From: Microdochium bolleyi
Lineage: Eukaryota; Ascomycota; Sordariomycetes; Xylariales; Microdochiaceae
Direction: 5' to 3'
Length of the DNA: 64,000 bases
Assembly (NCBI GenBank): GCA_001566295.1
Contig: KQ964247.1
Coordinates: 124,001 to 188,000 of the forward strand
In this document: one piece after another, positions 1-10,438 of the stretch
Position numbering within the stretch: the stretch's first letter is position 1
Layout of the letters: each line of letters starts with the position of its first letter
The notes under the pieces: generated by a model
Databases searched by the model: none
Seen by the model: only the letters and a program-made list of their open reading frames with translations
Told to the model about the DNA's origin: nothing
Program-made: the position numbers and the translations under genes

Positions 1-572
1 CTTATACCGTCTTCCGGCAAGGAAGTTGAGCTCGTAGCACAAGCACGGCCACGGAATGCAGCAGCAGCCCACGCCGCAGGAACCCAGTCCAGGTAGCACA
101 CTATGTTATGTCAAACATGCCTCGCTCTTGTGTATCGAATGCACCAATATCTCAACCCATCGTGTGGTCTTGTTGCTAACGCAGACGAATTTCCTTGTCT
201 TCTTGTATAAGACGTGGTGCAGTCATACAGACTCTCTGACAGCACATCGAGCCAGACAGGGACAAGCAGACACGAAATTCCAAGGTCAAGAGCACCTGAT
301 GGGCCAAGCAGCATGTGTGACCATCTCCGGCATGCCGAGTCGATCGTCGGCTGTAGCAGTGTGCGACGATGACCAACAACGTCAGGTCACGGAGAATGGT
401 CAACACCGACTATATATACACTCTCGAGAAGCATCGAGGGATCAGGAGAAGAGACGCAGCACATTTTCGCATCATCATAACAGCATCTACACAGATAACA
501 AGCTTCGTAGCTTCGTAGCACTAAGGAATCTTCAACCCAAACTCTCCTCCCAAAACCACTTCATCAGACATT
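1..572. other. intergenic, upstream of first small gene
   Basis: No coding region is supported here. The stretch ends as the leader of the gene at 573 and carries a TATA-like run at 411-419 and an A/C-rich leader just before the ATG. Confidence 0.6.
411..419 (+). promoter_or_regulatory. TATA-like box
   Basis: TATATATAC sits about 155 bp upstream of the ATG at 573, with no other gene between. Assigned by position and sequence only. Confidence 0.45.
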
Positions 573-980
573 ATGCCCGGCCCAAAGGGAACAGGCGCCA
601 AGTTCGGCAAGGGCAACCATCTCCACTGGAGCAGCACCCCGTCCAAGACCACCGACAAGTTCACCGTCACGGCCAGCATCGCCAACGGTTGCGCCTTTGT
701 CAACAACGAGGTGCCGAAGCTGTATCTCAGCAAAGGGGGCGTCATCCACCCTCGCGACATGGTCCCCTGGACGCCCACGCCGGACGCCAACGCGCAGATG
801 ACGCTCTTCACCTGGAAGGAGGTCCGTTTCCCCGAGGCCGGGACCTGGCGCCTGTTCTACACTGCGGGCGTGGTCGGCAGGAAGGATGGTGGCAGCCACG
901 CTGTCGATCTTGCGTATCGCGACGAGGAGTACGTTGCATATGACCACCATGAGCCAAAGGAATTTGTAATTACCAAGTAG
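573..980 (+). CDS. small beta-rich protein, paralogue 1
   Basis: Single-exon gene for 135 residues, with no signal peptide or membrane segment. I do not recognise a named family. Short alternating strands (FTVTASIA, TLFTWKEVRF, TWRLFYTAG) suggest a small beta-sandwich. It is homologous to the product of 6459-6854: both have a Trp followed by TP, then a (F/Y)TVT block (W19 and residues 30-33 here), and both share a block reading FTW, basic, acidic, (V/I)xFxExGTWxL (FTW 79-81, GTW 90-92 here). The two genes flank an OPT transporter, so a linked role is possible, but nothing in the sequence shows a function. The start is the first ATG after an A/C-rich leader. Confidence 0.75.
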   Translation: MPGPKGTGAKFGKGNHLHWSSTPSKTTDKFTVTASIANGCAFVNNEVPKLYLSKGGVIHPRDMVPWTPTPDANAQMTLFTWKEVRFPEAGTWRLFYTAGVVGRKDGGSHAVDLAYRDEEYVAYDHHEPKEFVITK

Positions 981-2769
981 AGAATGCCCACTTGTGGTCT
1001 GCTCTTATCTCATCCAGAGAGAGTTTTGGGGGCTCTTCTGCCCTGTGTGCGAATGATCACTCCTTTGTCTAGTTGTAATTCCCAAATGTGCAGTTTCATC
1101 TTGTGTTTCCAGGAGAGGGGGCGTTTAGAGGTCCTTTCTGTGATCAAGAACGTATTGTTGTCTCCACAGGGTTTGGCGGTGTTCTGTAGAGGCTTAGCGC
1201 GGTTGCCACTTTAGGACTTGTGCTTTGCCGAGTATATATGTACCTTTATATATGCCTCTTGTCCCTTTGACTTTGTCCCCATTCACTCAGTGCTGGTTCA
1301 ATATCAGACTAGCTTCTCTTAGCCATTCTGTATGTTTCGCTGACTACCTCCTATTCCCAATGATTTCCCATACGCGCAAAAACCAAGTTCGTGTCTGCAC
1401 CCTATCATGTTCCTGCTTGCGTGAACTACTCAGCACCAGCTATCAGCTCGTTGATGAATCCTCTAATCATGGTTTAAACTATCCTCCCACCAACATGCAT
1501 CTATTACTTTATTGCAGGAAAACTGCTTTTAAACAAAAGGGCACGGCTGACAAAACTTATGTATAATCCAGAGCTTGAGCAAGAACTTGTACAAGCACCT
1601 GACCGTACCCGGAGTTCGAGATCGGCTAGGAATGACGTAAAGAAACAGCTACGCGCCCGGAGCCATTTATTTCTAGGCGGAAGAAGTTTCTAGAGAATAA
1701 TGAAATTTATCTGAGAACCAGCCAGCCACCCAGTCGTTCGAAGAATGCATGGGGCTGTAAACTATCTCAAGCCATATGGTCGGAGTACTACGATCTTTCC
1801 CGACGGGATAATAGTATCTACTATGATTGTATCTTTCACTACCAATACTTTCCATCATCAAAGACGTGTCTCTACCAAGAAAACATGTAAAAAAAACAAT
1901 GCTCAGTGCTCCCACACTTTGATTTTGGCTGCCACCACAGCCTTCAGACAGGGTTGTACAAGCACAAGACATACGAATCAGAATAACGCACATCTTTCCC
2001 TTTTACAGATATTGGGCGATCTCACAATCGACTCTTGGTTCTGTGCAGCCCCTCATTACTCCACGAAGACAGTTCGGTCCGATAAGAAGTGCATGACCAC
2101 CCTTGTTCCCCAAAAGAGAGGGGTATCCTTCAATACCGATCTAGGTGCCAGGTGAGTGGTGGCTGGTGATGTAGCAATTTGCCCGAATGCCGAGGTCAAA
2201 CCCGGCAAAAGCCGGTGGCATGCACCACTTACATGAATCGTGCAACAAGGGGTTGTCCTCGCCTATGTTGCATGCAGTTGTATGTCCTCTCAGCGACTCT
2301 TTTCCCCCTTCGGCGAGGAGAACTTCGCAACTGGGAGCAGACACTCCGCTCGACCCCATGATCTGCTTTTGTCCTTGCGGATATGCCCGCATATGGCCAC
2401 CATGTGGTCCGTGGGAGACCACGCTTGCCGACAGCCTGGAGGCCAGGAATGATATTCCATGCTGGACGTTTGCGGGGTACCATGTCGACCAATGTGGCGA
2501 GACTGACAATAGACCACATGAGAAGGCGGTTGACCCACACTACAAAGGTCATAAGTATTGGTCGGAATTTGCGGGTGTAACGTGTGCTCGCGACAAGGCA
2601 TGTCTTGGAGACGAATGTGGTAGTGAGGAGAAGTTCCTCGCCACTGCAGTTGTCGTGCTTTATATATCTCGACCATTGCCCACCTTTATGGTCATATCGC
2701 TTCCACCCTTTTGGCATCTGGATCTGGCCATGGTCTACATGGTATAGTTCCATCTTTATTGCTGCAACC
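981..2769. other. intergenic, 3' of small gene and OPT promoter
   Basis: Open frames here are short and have no recognisable domain. The right end is the promoter of the OPT gene. The left part (about 1000-1300) is T-rich 3' flank. Confidence 0.55.
2660..2668 (+). promoter_or_regulatory. TATA-like box of OPT gene
   Basis: TTATATATC lies about 105 bp upstream of the OPT start codon at 2770. Confidence 0.45.
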
Positions 2770-5578
2770 ATGCCTGTTGAGGGAGATTTGACCGGCAGCG
2801 GCAACCTGGCCCCCATCAAGAGCGAAAGCTACGTCGAGTATGCCGAGAAGCCCGGACAGCCCGTTTCTCCCGCCGCGTTCCCTCCCATCGAGTGGCTAGA
2901 CCGCCTCAAGGCCGAATACACCGGCCAGCATGGCGGAGAGACACTGCCAGCCGGCTGCAATCCAGATCGCATGGCCAGGGCCGTGCTAACATTCGAGGTC
3001 GAGAAGTCCGTTGAGATACTCAAGGACTTGCTCGCCACCCAGAAAGACGACTACACCATCGACCAGCGTATGCTGGCGCGGCTTAGGGAGCTCGTCCAGG
3101 GCCATGAGGCTTGCGACATGACGATGGGAGACTGGTCCTACGAGGTGAGCAAGCGTGCTGGCCTGTGCCACAACTGGTCCCCCTACGTCGAGGTCCGCGC
3201 CGTCACGCTCCCTTACGACGACGTTGAGGAGACTTGCGAGAGTCTACGCGCCTACCTTCTTGGGTACTTTTGGGTTTGCGTTTGCACGGGGATTAATACC
3301 TGTAAGGCTCAAATCCCGTACCAATGCGAGAACACACTGAACACTGATTATTAGACAGTCTTCGCACCTCGTCAACCTGGTATCTCCATTCCCGGCTCCG
3401 TCGTGCAGCTCCTCTTAGTCCCGATGGGTCAAGGCATGGCCTACATCCTACCAGACTGGGGCTTCACCTTCCTCGGCCAGCGCTACACGCTCAACCCCGG
3501 CCCTTGGACAAGCAAGGAGCAGCTCTTCGCCACAATCATCTTCCAGGGCGCATCTAGCATCGGCAACTTCACCGGCCTGCTCGTCCTCCGCATGCCCGTC
3601 TTTTTCAACCAGCGATGGGCAACCTTTGGCTTCAACATCATGCTCGCCCTCGCTAACCAGGTCTACGGCCTCGGTATGGCCGGAATTCTACGCCGCTTGA
3701 GCGTCTACCCTATTGAGGCCGTGTGGCCCAATATCTTGCCGACTTTGGCGCTCAATCGGACGCTCGTCAATCCGGATAACTCGCGTGAGAAGGTCCACGG
3801 CTGGACAATCTCCCGTTACAGGCTGTTCGTGTACTGCTCCGTCGTCTTCCTCATATACTACTGGATCCCCAACACTTTCTTCGTCGGTATTCGTCTCTTC
3901 AACTGGATGACATGGATCTCGCCAAACAACTTCAACCTGGCCGCCGTCACCGGGTCCTACGGCGGCATGGGCTTCAACCCCATCTCCAGTCTCGATCCCA
4001 ACGCGTCCGGCATGGAAGCCATGAGCTCGCCTTTTTTTGCGCAGCTGCAGCAGTACTGTATGCGCGTCATATCGGGCCTCATCATCATCATCATGTACTA
4101 CAAGAACGCATTCTGGGGCGCCTACATGCCCATTAATTCCAACGGCGTCTTTGACAAGACTGGCGCATCGTACAACATCACCAAGGTGCTCACCGAGGAC
4201 CAGCGCATAGACGTGGAGAACTACAAGACGTATGGCCCGCCATACTACGCCATAGCAAACCTGTTTGTCACAGGAGGCAACTTCATATACTACACCTTCT
4301 CGATCGTGTACGTGTTTGTGAAGTACTGGAAGCCTATCAAAAAGGCATTTGTGGGGATGGTCATCAACACATGGAAGAGGCGAAGCGTCTACACCGGCTT
4401 CAACGACGGCCAGGCACGCATGATGCGGAACTACAAGGAAGTTCCCGAGTGGTGGTACGGCATTGTTTTTCTCTTTGGTTTCGTGGTATCCGTTATTAGT
4501 CTCGTGGCGTGGCCGACTGATACGCCATGGTAAAAATCCCACATCCACAAACACTAGACCACTCAAGCTAATGCGTCGTAGGTGGTCTATCCTTGGTGTC
4601 ACCGGCGTGGGCTTCGTGCTCACCATTCCCTGGGTCATTATCCAATCCATCGCGCACACAGGCATCCCCCTTGGCGTCATCTGGCAGGTCCTGCCGGGCA
4701 TTTGGTTCCCTGGCCAGCCTCTGCCGCAGCTCATCATCCTGATGCTCGGAGGAGCCTTTGAGCAGATGGCGGGCGGCTTCAGCGCCGATCTCAAATACGC
4801 GCACTACGCTGGCCTCCCTCCTCGCGCCGTTTTCCGCGGCCATGTTTCTGCTGTCATTCTGAATTGCTTCATCTACTGCGGGATCCTCGAAGCCCTCATG
4901 CTTTATGCAAACAACGACAGCACGCTTTGTTCCTGGGATAACAAGCAGTACATGGTCTGTGCATACGCCCATTCTGTATGGTCCTCGACCATTCAGTTCG
5001 GAGCTTTTGGGACCAACAACATGTTCCAGGTCTATCCCGTCCTGCCCTGGTGCTTCCTCATGGGCGCTCTCTTGGGTGGAGCTTGGATCCTTGCCGAAAA
5101 GTACCTGCCTCATCTCCGCATCGCCCTCAAGAACCGCATGACCCAGGGTCCCTTTGAGAGCTTCGACAAGTACTTTTGGTCCCCCACTGCGTCCGTCATG
5201 GCATGCTTCCACCCCGCTATTGCCTTGTCAGGCGGCCTCGAGTGGGCCGGCAACAACAACTTGACCTACGCCACGCTCAAGATCTATCTGGCCTGGGTCT
5301 TCCAGTTCTACCTCAAGCGACGCTACACGGCCTGGTGGAGCAAGTATGCCTACCTCGTCTTCGCTGGTCTCAGTGTCGGGGTCGCTGTCTCGGCTCTCAT
5401 CTCCACTCTTGTCTTCTCCTTTGGTGTCGGCCAAGGACACGAGTTTGCCTGGTGGGGAAACACGGTGCCCCGCGAGGGAGTTGACTACCAGCTATATAAC
5501 AATAATGCGTCTTTGATGTCGATTCCGGAGGAAGGTTTCTTTGGTCTGCGCCCCGAGGAGTATCCGATGGGTTGGTAA
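2770..5578 (+). CDS. OPT-family oligopeptide transporter
   Basis: Three exons: 2770-3301, 3359-4529, 4582-5578 (introns 57 and 52 nt), giving 899 residues. The OPT family consists of proton-coupled importers of small peptides or metal chelates in the plasma membrane. The N-terminal ~160 residues are soluble and include the family segment SPYVEVRAVT (137-146). Hydrophobic helices start near residue 160 and continue to the end. Exon 1 joins exon 2 to read GINTFFAPRQP followed by SIPGSVVQLLL, the conserved OPT loop. Exon 2 joins exon 3 through DTPWW. The gene is intact and of normal length. Two homologous small-protein genes lie on either side. Substrate cannot be told from sequence. Family assignment is firm. 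Confidence 0.95.
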
Positions 5579-6458
5579 TTACCTATGGTAGCTACACCGG
5601 CTAAATAGCAAATGAATTAGAGATACGGTGCAGCTGTCGCACTATTACAAAGCTCGATATCACAGACTCGGTAATAGTATGCCTCGTACGTACTCGGCTG
5701 CATATATAGAAGCAGCCCATGTAGACCAAGCAAATTCAGTGACGCCAACAGCACATTCTCTTATTTCGCTGTAAAGTCCTTGTCCACATATTCAGGACAG
5801 AATCCATAACGGCTTAACAAGGCATGCTTATTAGATCATGTTCACCAGTCTCAATGTCTTGCGTGGCAAGTGACACTAGAGATAAGCAGTCAGAGCGTGC
5901 ATTAGAGAATATGAAGTGCTTCCTTTGCTCACTGCCAAAGCAGCAACGGACAATTCCCTGCTAGGGAGAAGGAGTCTTTGATACATCCGTAACGCCATGC
6001 ATACTTGCGCGAGTAAGAGTCTGTGGACATTCGCCTGAAGTCGACAATATATGTTGAGCTGGGGTGAGGTTTTCGTTCTCGCTGTGTGCCCGCAATCCTG
6101 TTGGTGTCGTTTGCGATACCGGGTAATGCTTTGTTGGTCCTTCGAGTCATCTTTTCGAAGCACTCGTAAACGCAAACAAAGACCTCCACAGGCTTAGAGC
6201 GCTTTGCTGGATGACACGTAGAACTCCGCTGTACGACCAAGTATGTCTGGTAGCAATTTATTTCTGCAGACATTATGTCGCAGCTTGCGGAGACCCAGGA
6301 GAGTAAAAGTGCTCTGTAGAGTTCTCATCCTCGAAACTCACCAGGCTGTACAGAAAACCTAAGCAGCACAGCACTACCACAGGACCATTTTACTCGAGAT
6401 CAAACTTCTGCCTGCCCTCTGCTCCCCGCTCTTTCCCGTAAGCACCCGCTTGTCAAGT
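5579..6458. other. intergenic
   Basis: No supported coding region or RNA gene. It holds the OPT 3' flank and the promoter of the gene at 6459, which has a C/T-rich leader (about 6405-6458) and no clear TATA box. Confidence 0.55.
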
Positions 6459-6854
6459 ATGGCCACTACCGCTGGACACGAAGACTTCTTCGACGTGAAT
6501 CGCATCAGATGGGATCCGACCCCGGTTACCACGCCGGACAATTACACAGTTACGCTCACCATTAAGAAGAATGAGACGAACCCCTTCTCCAAGGGCGGAG
6601 CTCCGACCCAGTACGCCCAAAAGGAACGCGAGGCCGGCCGGCCGGATGACAAATATACGATCCAACGTCACAACGCGACCACCGAGTCGACAGGGAACAA
6701 GTTCACCTGGCGTGACATTCACTTCTGCGAGCCCGGTACCTGGGCGCTCAAGCTTGTCTCTGGTGCCGACCAGCACGGCCGGTTCACGGAGTACACAACG
6801 GCCACGAGGTTCCAGATCAGCGCTGGGGGTCATATCTTTTCTCACTGGGCATAG
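6459..6854 (+). CDS. small beta-rich protein, paralogue 2
   Basis: Single-exon gene for 131 residues from the ATG at 6459. It is the homologue of the product of 573-980: W18, TP, then YTVT (29-32), and FTWRDIHFCEPGTWAL (82-97) matching FTWKEVRFPEAGTWRL in the first protein. There is no signal peptide and no catalytic motif. It differs from the first copy in a charged middle (residues ~52-68, many K, R, D and E). It lies about 0.9 kb downstream of the OPT stop on the same strand, so the order is paralogue 1, transporter, paralogue 2. Function unknown. Confidence 0.75.
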   Translation: MATTAGHEDFFDVNRIRWDPTPVTTPDNYTVTLTIKKNETNPFSKGGAPTQYAQKEREAGRPDDKYTIQRHNATTESTGNKFTWRDIHFCEPGTWALKLVSGADQHGRFTEYTTATRFQISAGGHIFSHWA

Positions 6855-7132
6855 CAGAGATACGGAGGGCAGTAAGAAGCGCGGTGGGTGGAGGGGGAGG
6901 TCGTAACTTGTGAGCACTAGCTTTGCGGGTTTGTGTGGGTAATCTCATAGCTTTACGGACATTGAAGCCAGCCGTTCACTCTTTTCGCACAATGTCTCTG
7001 TGCCCTGGTCTAATAGTTTCCTCACAGCACTTCTCAGCATTCGAAACCTTGCCGACTTCTTGTGCCAACAGCGCTGAACAACCTTTGTACACCGTAGACT
7101 CTTGTGGAAAGTCGATTCCACAAATGTACCTG
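6855..7132. other. short convergent intergenic gap
   Basis: 3' flanks of the small gene at 6459 (+) and the HET/ankyrin gene (-). Nothing else seen. Confidence 0.6.
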
Positions 7133-9979
7133 TCATGGTGACCTCGCGTTCAGATGAGTATCCATCATGGCCAGAATCCCCGTCCTCTCCAGCCTCACCG
7201 CATAGTCCCTGGGACTCTCCCCATCATTATCCTCCAGCAGACAGTCCGCCCCGTGCGCGAGCAGCAACCTCACCATGTCCCCCTCATCCCATTTCACGGC
7301 CGACCGCAGCGGCGTCCAGCCCTCGTACCCGCGCTTGTCCACCTCGGCGCCCCTCTGCAGCAGGAACTCGACCACAGCCGTCCGCCGGTCCACTACGGCA
7401 CGATACAGCGGCGTGAAGTCCCGCCCGTGAACACCCGCGTTCACGTCAGCACCGTGCTCGTCGACCAGCAGCCGAACCACCTCTAGATGGCCGCTCTGCG
7501 CGGCACTGTGCAGGGCCGTCCTGCCGCTCGCGTCGGAGCGGTGCACGTCCGCGCCTCGCGTGAGCAGGAACCGCACGACGTCCAGCCTGCCCGCCCTCGC
7601 AGAAATGTGCAGCGTCGTGCGGTCGCTTCCGGCGACGACCTTGTCCACATCAAGCCCATTGTCGAGAAGGAGGCTGAGCATTGGCACGTCGTTGTTCATG
7701 CTCGCGATGTGCAAGGGTTCGAAGAAGGTCGTGCTGCGGTCCACGCCGAGACCGTGCAGCTCCGGGTCGATCAGCGCGCCGTGGGCGAGCAGCAGGGTGA
7801 CCATCGCGGTGTTGCCGGACGCCACGGCGGACAGGATCGGGGCGCCTTCGACGGGGTGGTCGATGTCAAGGCTGGCGCCAAGGGCGAGCAGGAGCTCAGC
7901 GAGCCGCACGTGGCTGTGCCATATCGTCCACCAGAGCGCCGGCTGGCCCTCGTCTGTGCGGGCTTTCTCGCCGGTCGTCCTGTGCGTGTAAGTCCGGACG
8001 TGGTAGCCCTCTCGCAGGAAAGCCCAAAGCTCCGGGGCACTGCTGTCTGAGATGGTCTGGCTGATTGTGTCGATGCCCTGGTGTTGCTCTATGATGTCGA
8101 GAAGATCATGCGCTTGCGTCGGGTGCTGCATGCACGAAGATAGCACAGTCTCAGGGAGGCGGTCGAGGGCCTCGTGCTGCAGGATGGTGCTGAGCAGCTT
8201 CGTGGCATTGGTCTTGTTCTGCGTCACAGCCAGCAGAAGCTGCTCGTCGACAACCACGTTGGAGCCTTTGCCTCCAAGCAGACTTTGCAGGATGACTTCA
8301 CCCTTGATGTCCTTGTGTATCACTGCTGCGACTACCTCTTTGAGCGTGTGCGGGTCCATTCCTCGCCCAGTAATGTGCGGAAGCATGGCTTGCCACGTAT
8401 GCGTGCTTTGAGCCGCCTCGACGATCATGTTGTGCGTGAGCTCGACATCTTGTCCCGTGCGTCGATGGAGCAGCTTCTTGATCTCGGAACCTTGAGACAA
8501 ATTCATGAGAATCGCCTGACACACACTTTCAGTGAGCGTGATCTCATCGGCGCAGTGGTTCAGAAGGACACCCATGACTTCCAATCCCTGCCTCTGGTTC
8601 TGCGCTGTGGCTATGAGGACTTCCTCGGTGATCCGGATTGTGCCAGGCAAGGCTGATGTCAGGAAAAGCTCCGCGATCTTGGCGCCACAGAATGGATTGC
8701 GCACAGCATCCATAAAGTGAGACTGCCTGATGTTGATGTGCTCGGACCGCTCCTGCATCATGGCAACCAGGCTCTCGAAATCCGCAGACTGAACCAACAG
8801 GCTGAAGACGCGCGAGTCCAGGCTGTACAGGTTGGCGAGGAACGACGGAATGTCCCGGTGGAAAGACTCCGGCACGGTCGATGCGTTGCATGCGCAGATG
8901 TGGGCGATCGTGTCCCGGATGATGTCGATATCCGTCTTCTTGTAGTCGACCACTATATCTCGATGGTTCTGGGTGTCCTGTACTGGTGCGTCGCAAAGAC
9001 CCAGTAGAGCGTAGATGCGATCGCGATCGAGGGTAGCTTCTGCTGCACCGAACTTCTGCAGCAGCTGGAACAGGCTCCTCTCGCCCTTCCTACCCGGGCT
9101 GAGCCACGAGGCTGCTCTCCGTGCCGTGGGCATAGCGTCGAGGATGTCCTGCCGTTGTGCCTCGACGTCGACTTTGAGTAGGGCGGGAGCGAGGACGAAA
9201 GTCCGGCACGAGACCGTCCTGTCGCCGCACTGGATGATGCCATCTCGTGCACTGCCAGCCTCGTGGATGATCCACACACGCCGGAACCAAGGCCGCTGCA
9301 GGAGGTCGTGCAGCCCGTTGCGCTGTCTCTCCTGGATCGCGGAGAAGCTTTCGCGCAGCTCAGCCTGGACTTCGTCCCAGATGATGCCCAGCAGGAGGCT
9401 GTCGACGTGCTGACGACCAAAGTTGTCGATCCGCTCATCGACCATGCTCAGGGCTGACATGACGAGGTTCGTGTCTGCTGTCGGGGCACCCAGGTAGAAG
9501 ATGACTCTCCGTGCAGAGCCGTAGATGTCCCTCATGAGGCGGACCTGGTGGCTCTGCTCGTGCGGGTTGTACTGGTCGATGCAGATGGCGTCGACCCAGA
9601 GAACTCGTGATGTGGCTTGGTTGGTAGGCCCCGGAGACGGCGCGAGGTGCGACAAGATGGCGTGAAGACTGTGGGTGACGGCAAAGTCCACCTCATCGAC
9701 AGTGATGCTGTGTGTACGGACGTCAGAACCCCAGGCGTAGGACACAGCCTCATATGCGGGGACAGCATTGTCGCCGACACTGTTGTCGAGGTCTCCGCCG
9801 CCCTCATCAGCAAAGATGTGGTCAGTCAGATGACAGTGGACATGTCTGCCTGGATAAACGAGCGGCTCGAGATGGAGGAGACGGAAGCAGCGCGTGCTCA
9901 GGTCGAGTGCGCCAAGTCGTGTGGTCTGTCGGACCACGGCCTGTTCATGTTCCATTGTCGGTGCGATCCGACTCTGCAT
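7133..9979 (-). CDS. HET-domain protein with helical and ankyrin repeats
   Basis: Intronless frame. The first ATG is at 9979 (948 residues); the frame runs further upstream only through a TTG. The HET domain (heterokaryon incompatibility, a fungal cell-death effector) covers about 75-245, with YEAVSYAWG (76-84), RVLWVDAICIDQ (125-136) and RPWFRRVWIIHE (229-240). Residues ~395-645 form about six degenerate ~25-30 aa repeats with an (I/L)TExV...A...N...V..LL pattern. Residues ~678-935 hold about seven ankyrin repeats (for example TALHSAAQSGHLEVVRLL). No NACHT or NB-ARC P-loop lies between effector and repeats. The next gene upstream, on the same strand, is a protein kinase. A role in non-self recognition or cell death is inferred from the HET domain. 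Confidence 0.9.
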   Translation of the reverse strand: MQSRIAPTMEHEQAVVRQTTRLGALDLSTRCFRLLHLEPLVYPGRHVHCHLTDHIFADEGGGDLDNSVGDNAVPAYEAVSYAWGSDVRTHSITVDEVDFAVTHSLHAILSHLAPSPGPTNQATSRVLWVDAICIDQYNPHEQSHQVRLMRDIYGSARRVIFYLGAPTADTNLVMSALSMVDERIDNFGRQHVDSLLLGIIWDEVQAELRESFSAIQERQRNGLHDLLQRPWFRRVWIIHEAGSARDGIIQCGDRTVSCRTFVLAPALLKVDVEAQRQDILDAMPTARRAASWLSPGRKGERSLFQLLQKFGAAEATLDRDRIYALLGLCDAPVQDTQNHRDIVVDYKKTDIDIIRDTIAHICACNASTVPESFHRDIPSFLANLYSLDSRVFSLLVQSADFESLVAMMQERSEHINIRQSHFMDAVRNPFCGAKIAELFLTSALPGTIRITEEVLIATAQNQRQGLEVMGVLLNHCADEITLTESVCQAILMNLSQGSEIKKLLHRRTGQDVELTHNMIVEAAQSTHTWQAMLPHITGRGMDPHTLKEVVAAVIHKDIKGEVILQSLLGGKGSNVVVDEQLLLAVTQNKTNATKLLSTILQHEALDRLPETVLSSCMQHPTQAHDLLDIIEQHQGIDTISQTISDSSAPELWAFLREGYHVRTYTHRTTGEKARTDEGQPALWWTIWHSHVRLAELLLALGASLDIDHPVEGAPILSAVASGNTAMVTLLLAHGALIDPELHGLGVDRSTTFFEPLHIASMNNDVPMLSLLLDNGLDVDKVVAGSDRTTLHISARAGRLDVVRFLLTRGADVHRSDASGRTALHSAAQSGHLEVVRLLVDEHGADVNAGVHGRDFTPLYRAVVDRRTAVVEFLLQRGAEVDKRGYEGWTPLRSAVKWDEGDMVRLLLAHGADCLLEDNDGESPRDYAVRLERTGILAMMDTHLNARSP

Positions 9980-10438
9980 TGAGTATAATCGGAGAGAAGC
10001 TGTCTCCGCCGAGGCAACACACGCGACGTAGATGGCAAGCAATGTTCACAGCCATTTGGGATCAGGGATGACAATGGCAATGCTGACTTGCAGACAACAC
10101 ACGCCGTGCCGACGCTGATTGGCCCAATTCTCGAGAGCTGGACAGCTGTCAGCTTGCCACTCAAGGTCAGCCCAGGCAGCAGGAGCTAGGGGAGTCATCG
10201 TCCTGCGGGCGGCATTCACTGGTCTGCTACTAGTTGGCCTAGCGAACAGTCACGGTCCCTATCTGGGGCAGAGGAGTAAGAAGCGTGTTGAGTTGTCCCG
10301 GGCCGCAGTGGAGTATAAGCAGTCTCAGGATGTCGATTTATCACCCCTGCAATGGGATGTTTCCAGCATAAAGATTCCTTGCGGTAGCGTGATTTGGTAT
10401 CCAACAAGCATGCTAAGAGCAAGCAGGCATGGTTTTGC
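9980..10438. other. intergenic between kinase and HET gene
   Basis: About 460 bp of promoter for the HET/ankyrin gene. No coding region or RNA seen. Confidence 0.55.

Noticed and set aside
3688..4794. Long minus-strand frame over the OPT gene
   Set aside because: It is antisense to a conserved OPT coding region and is a GC-rich shadow with no domain.
9980..10042. N-terminal extension of the HET/ankyrin protein
   Set aside because: The extension begins with TTG; the first ATG is at 9979.
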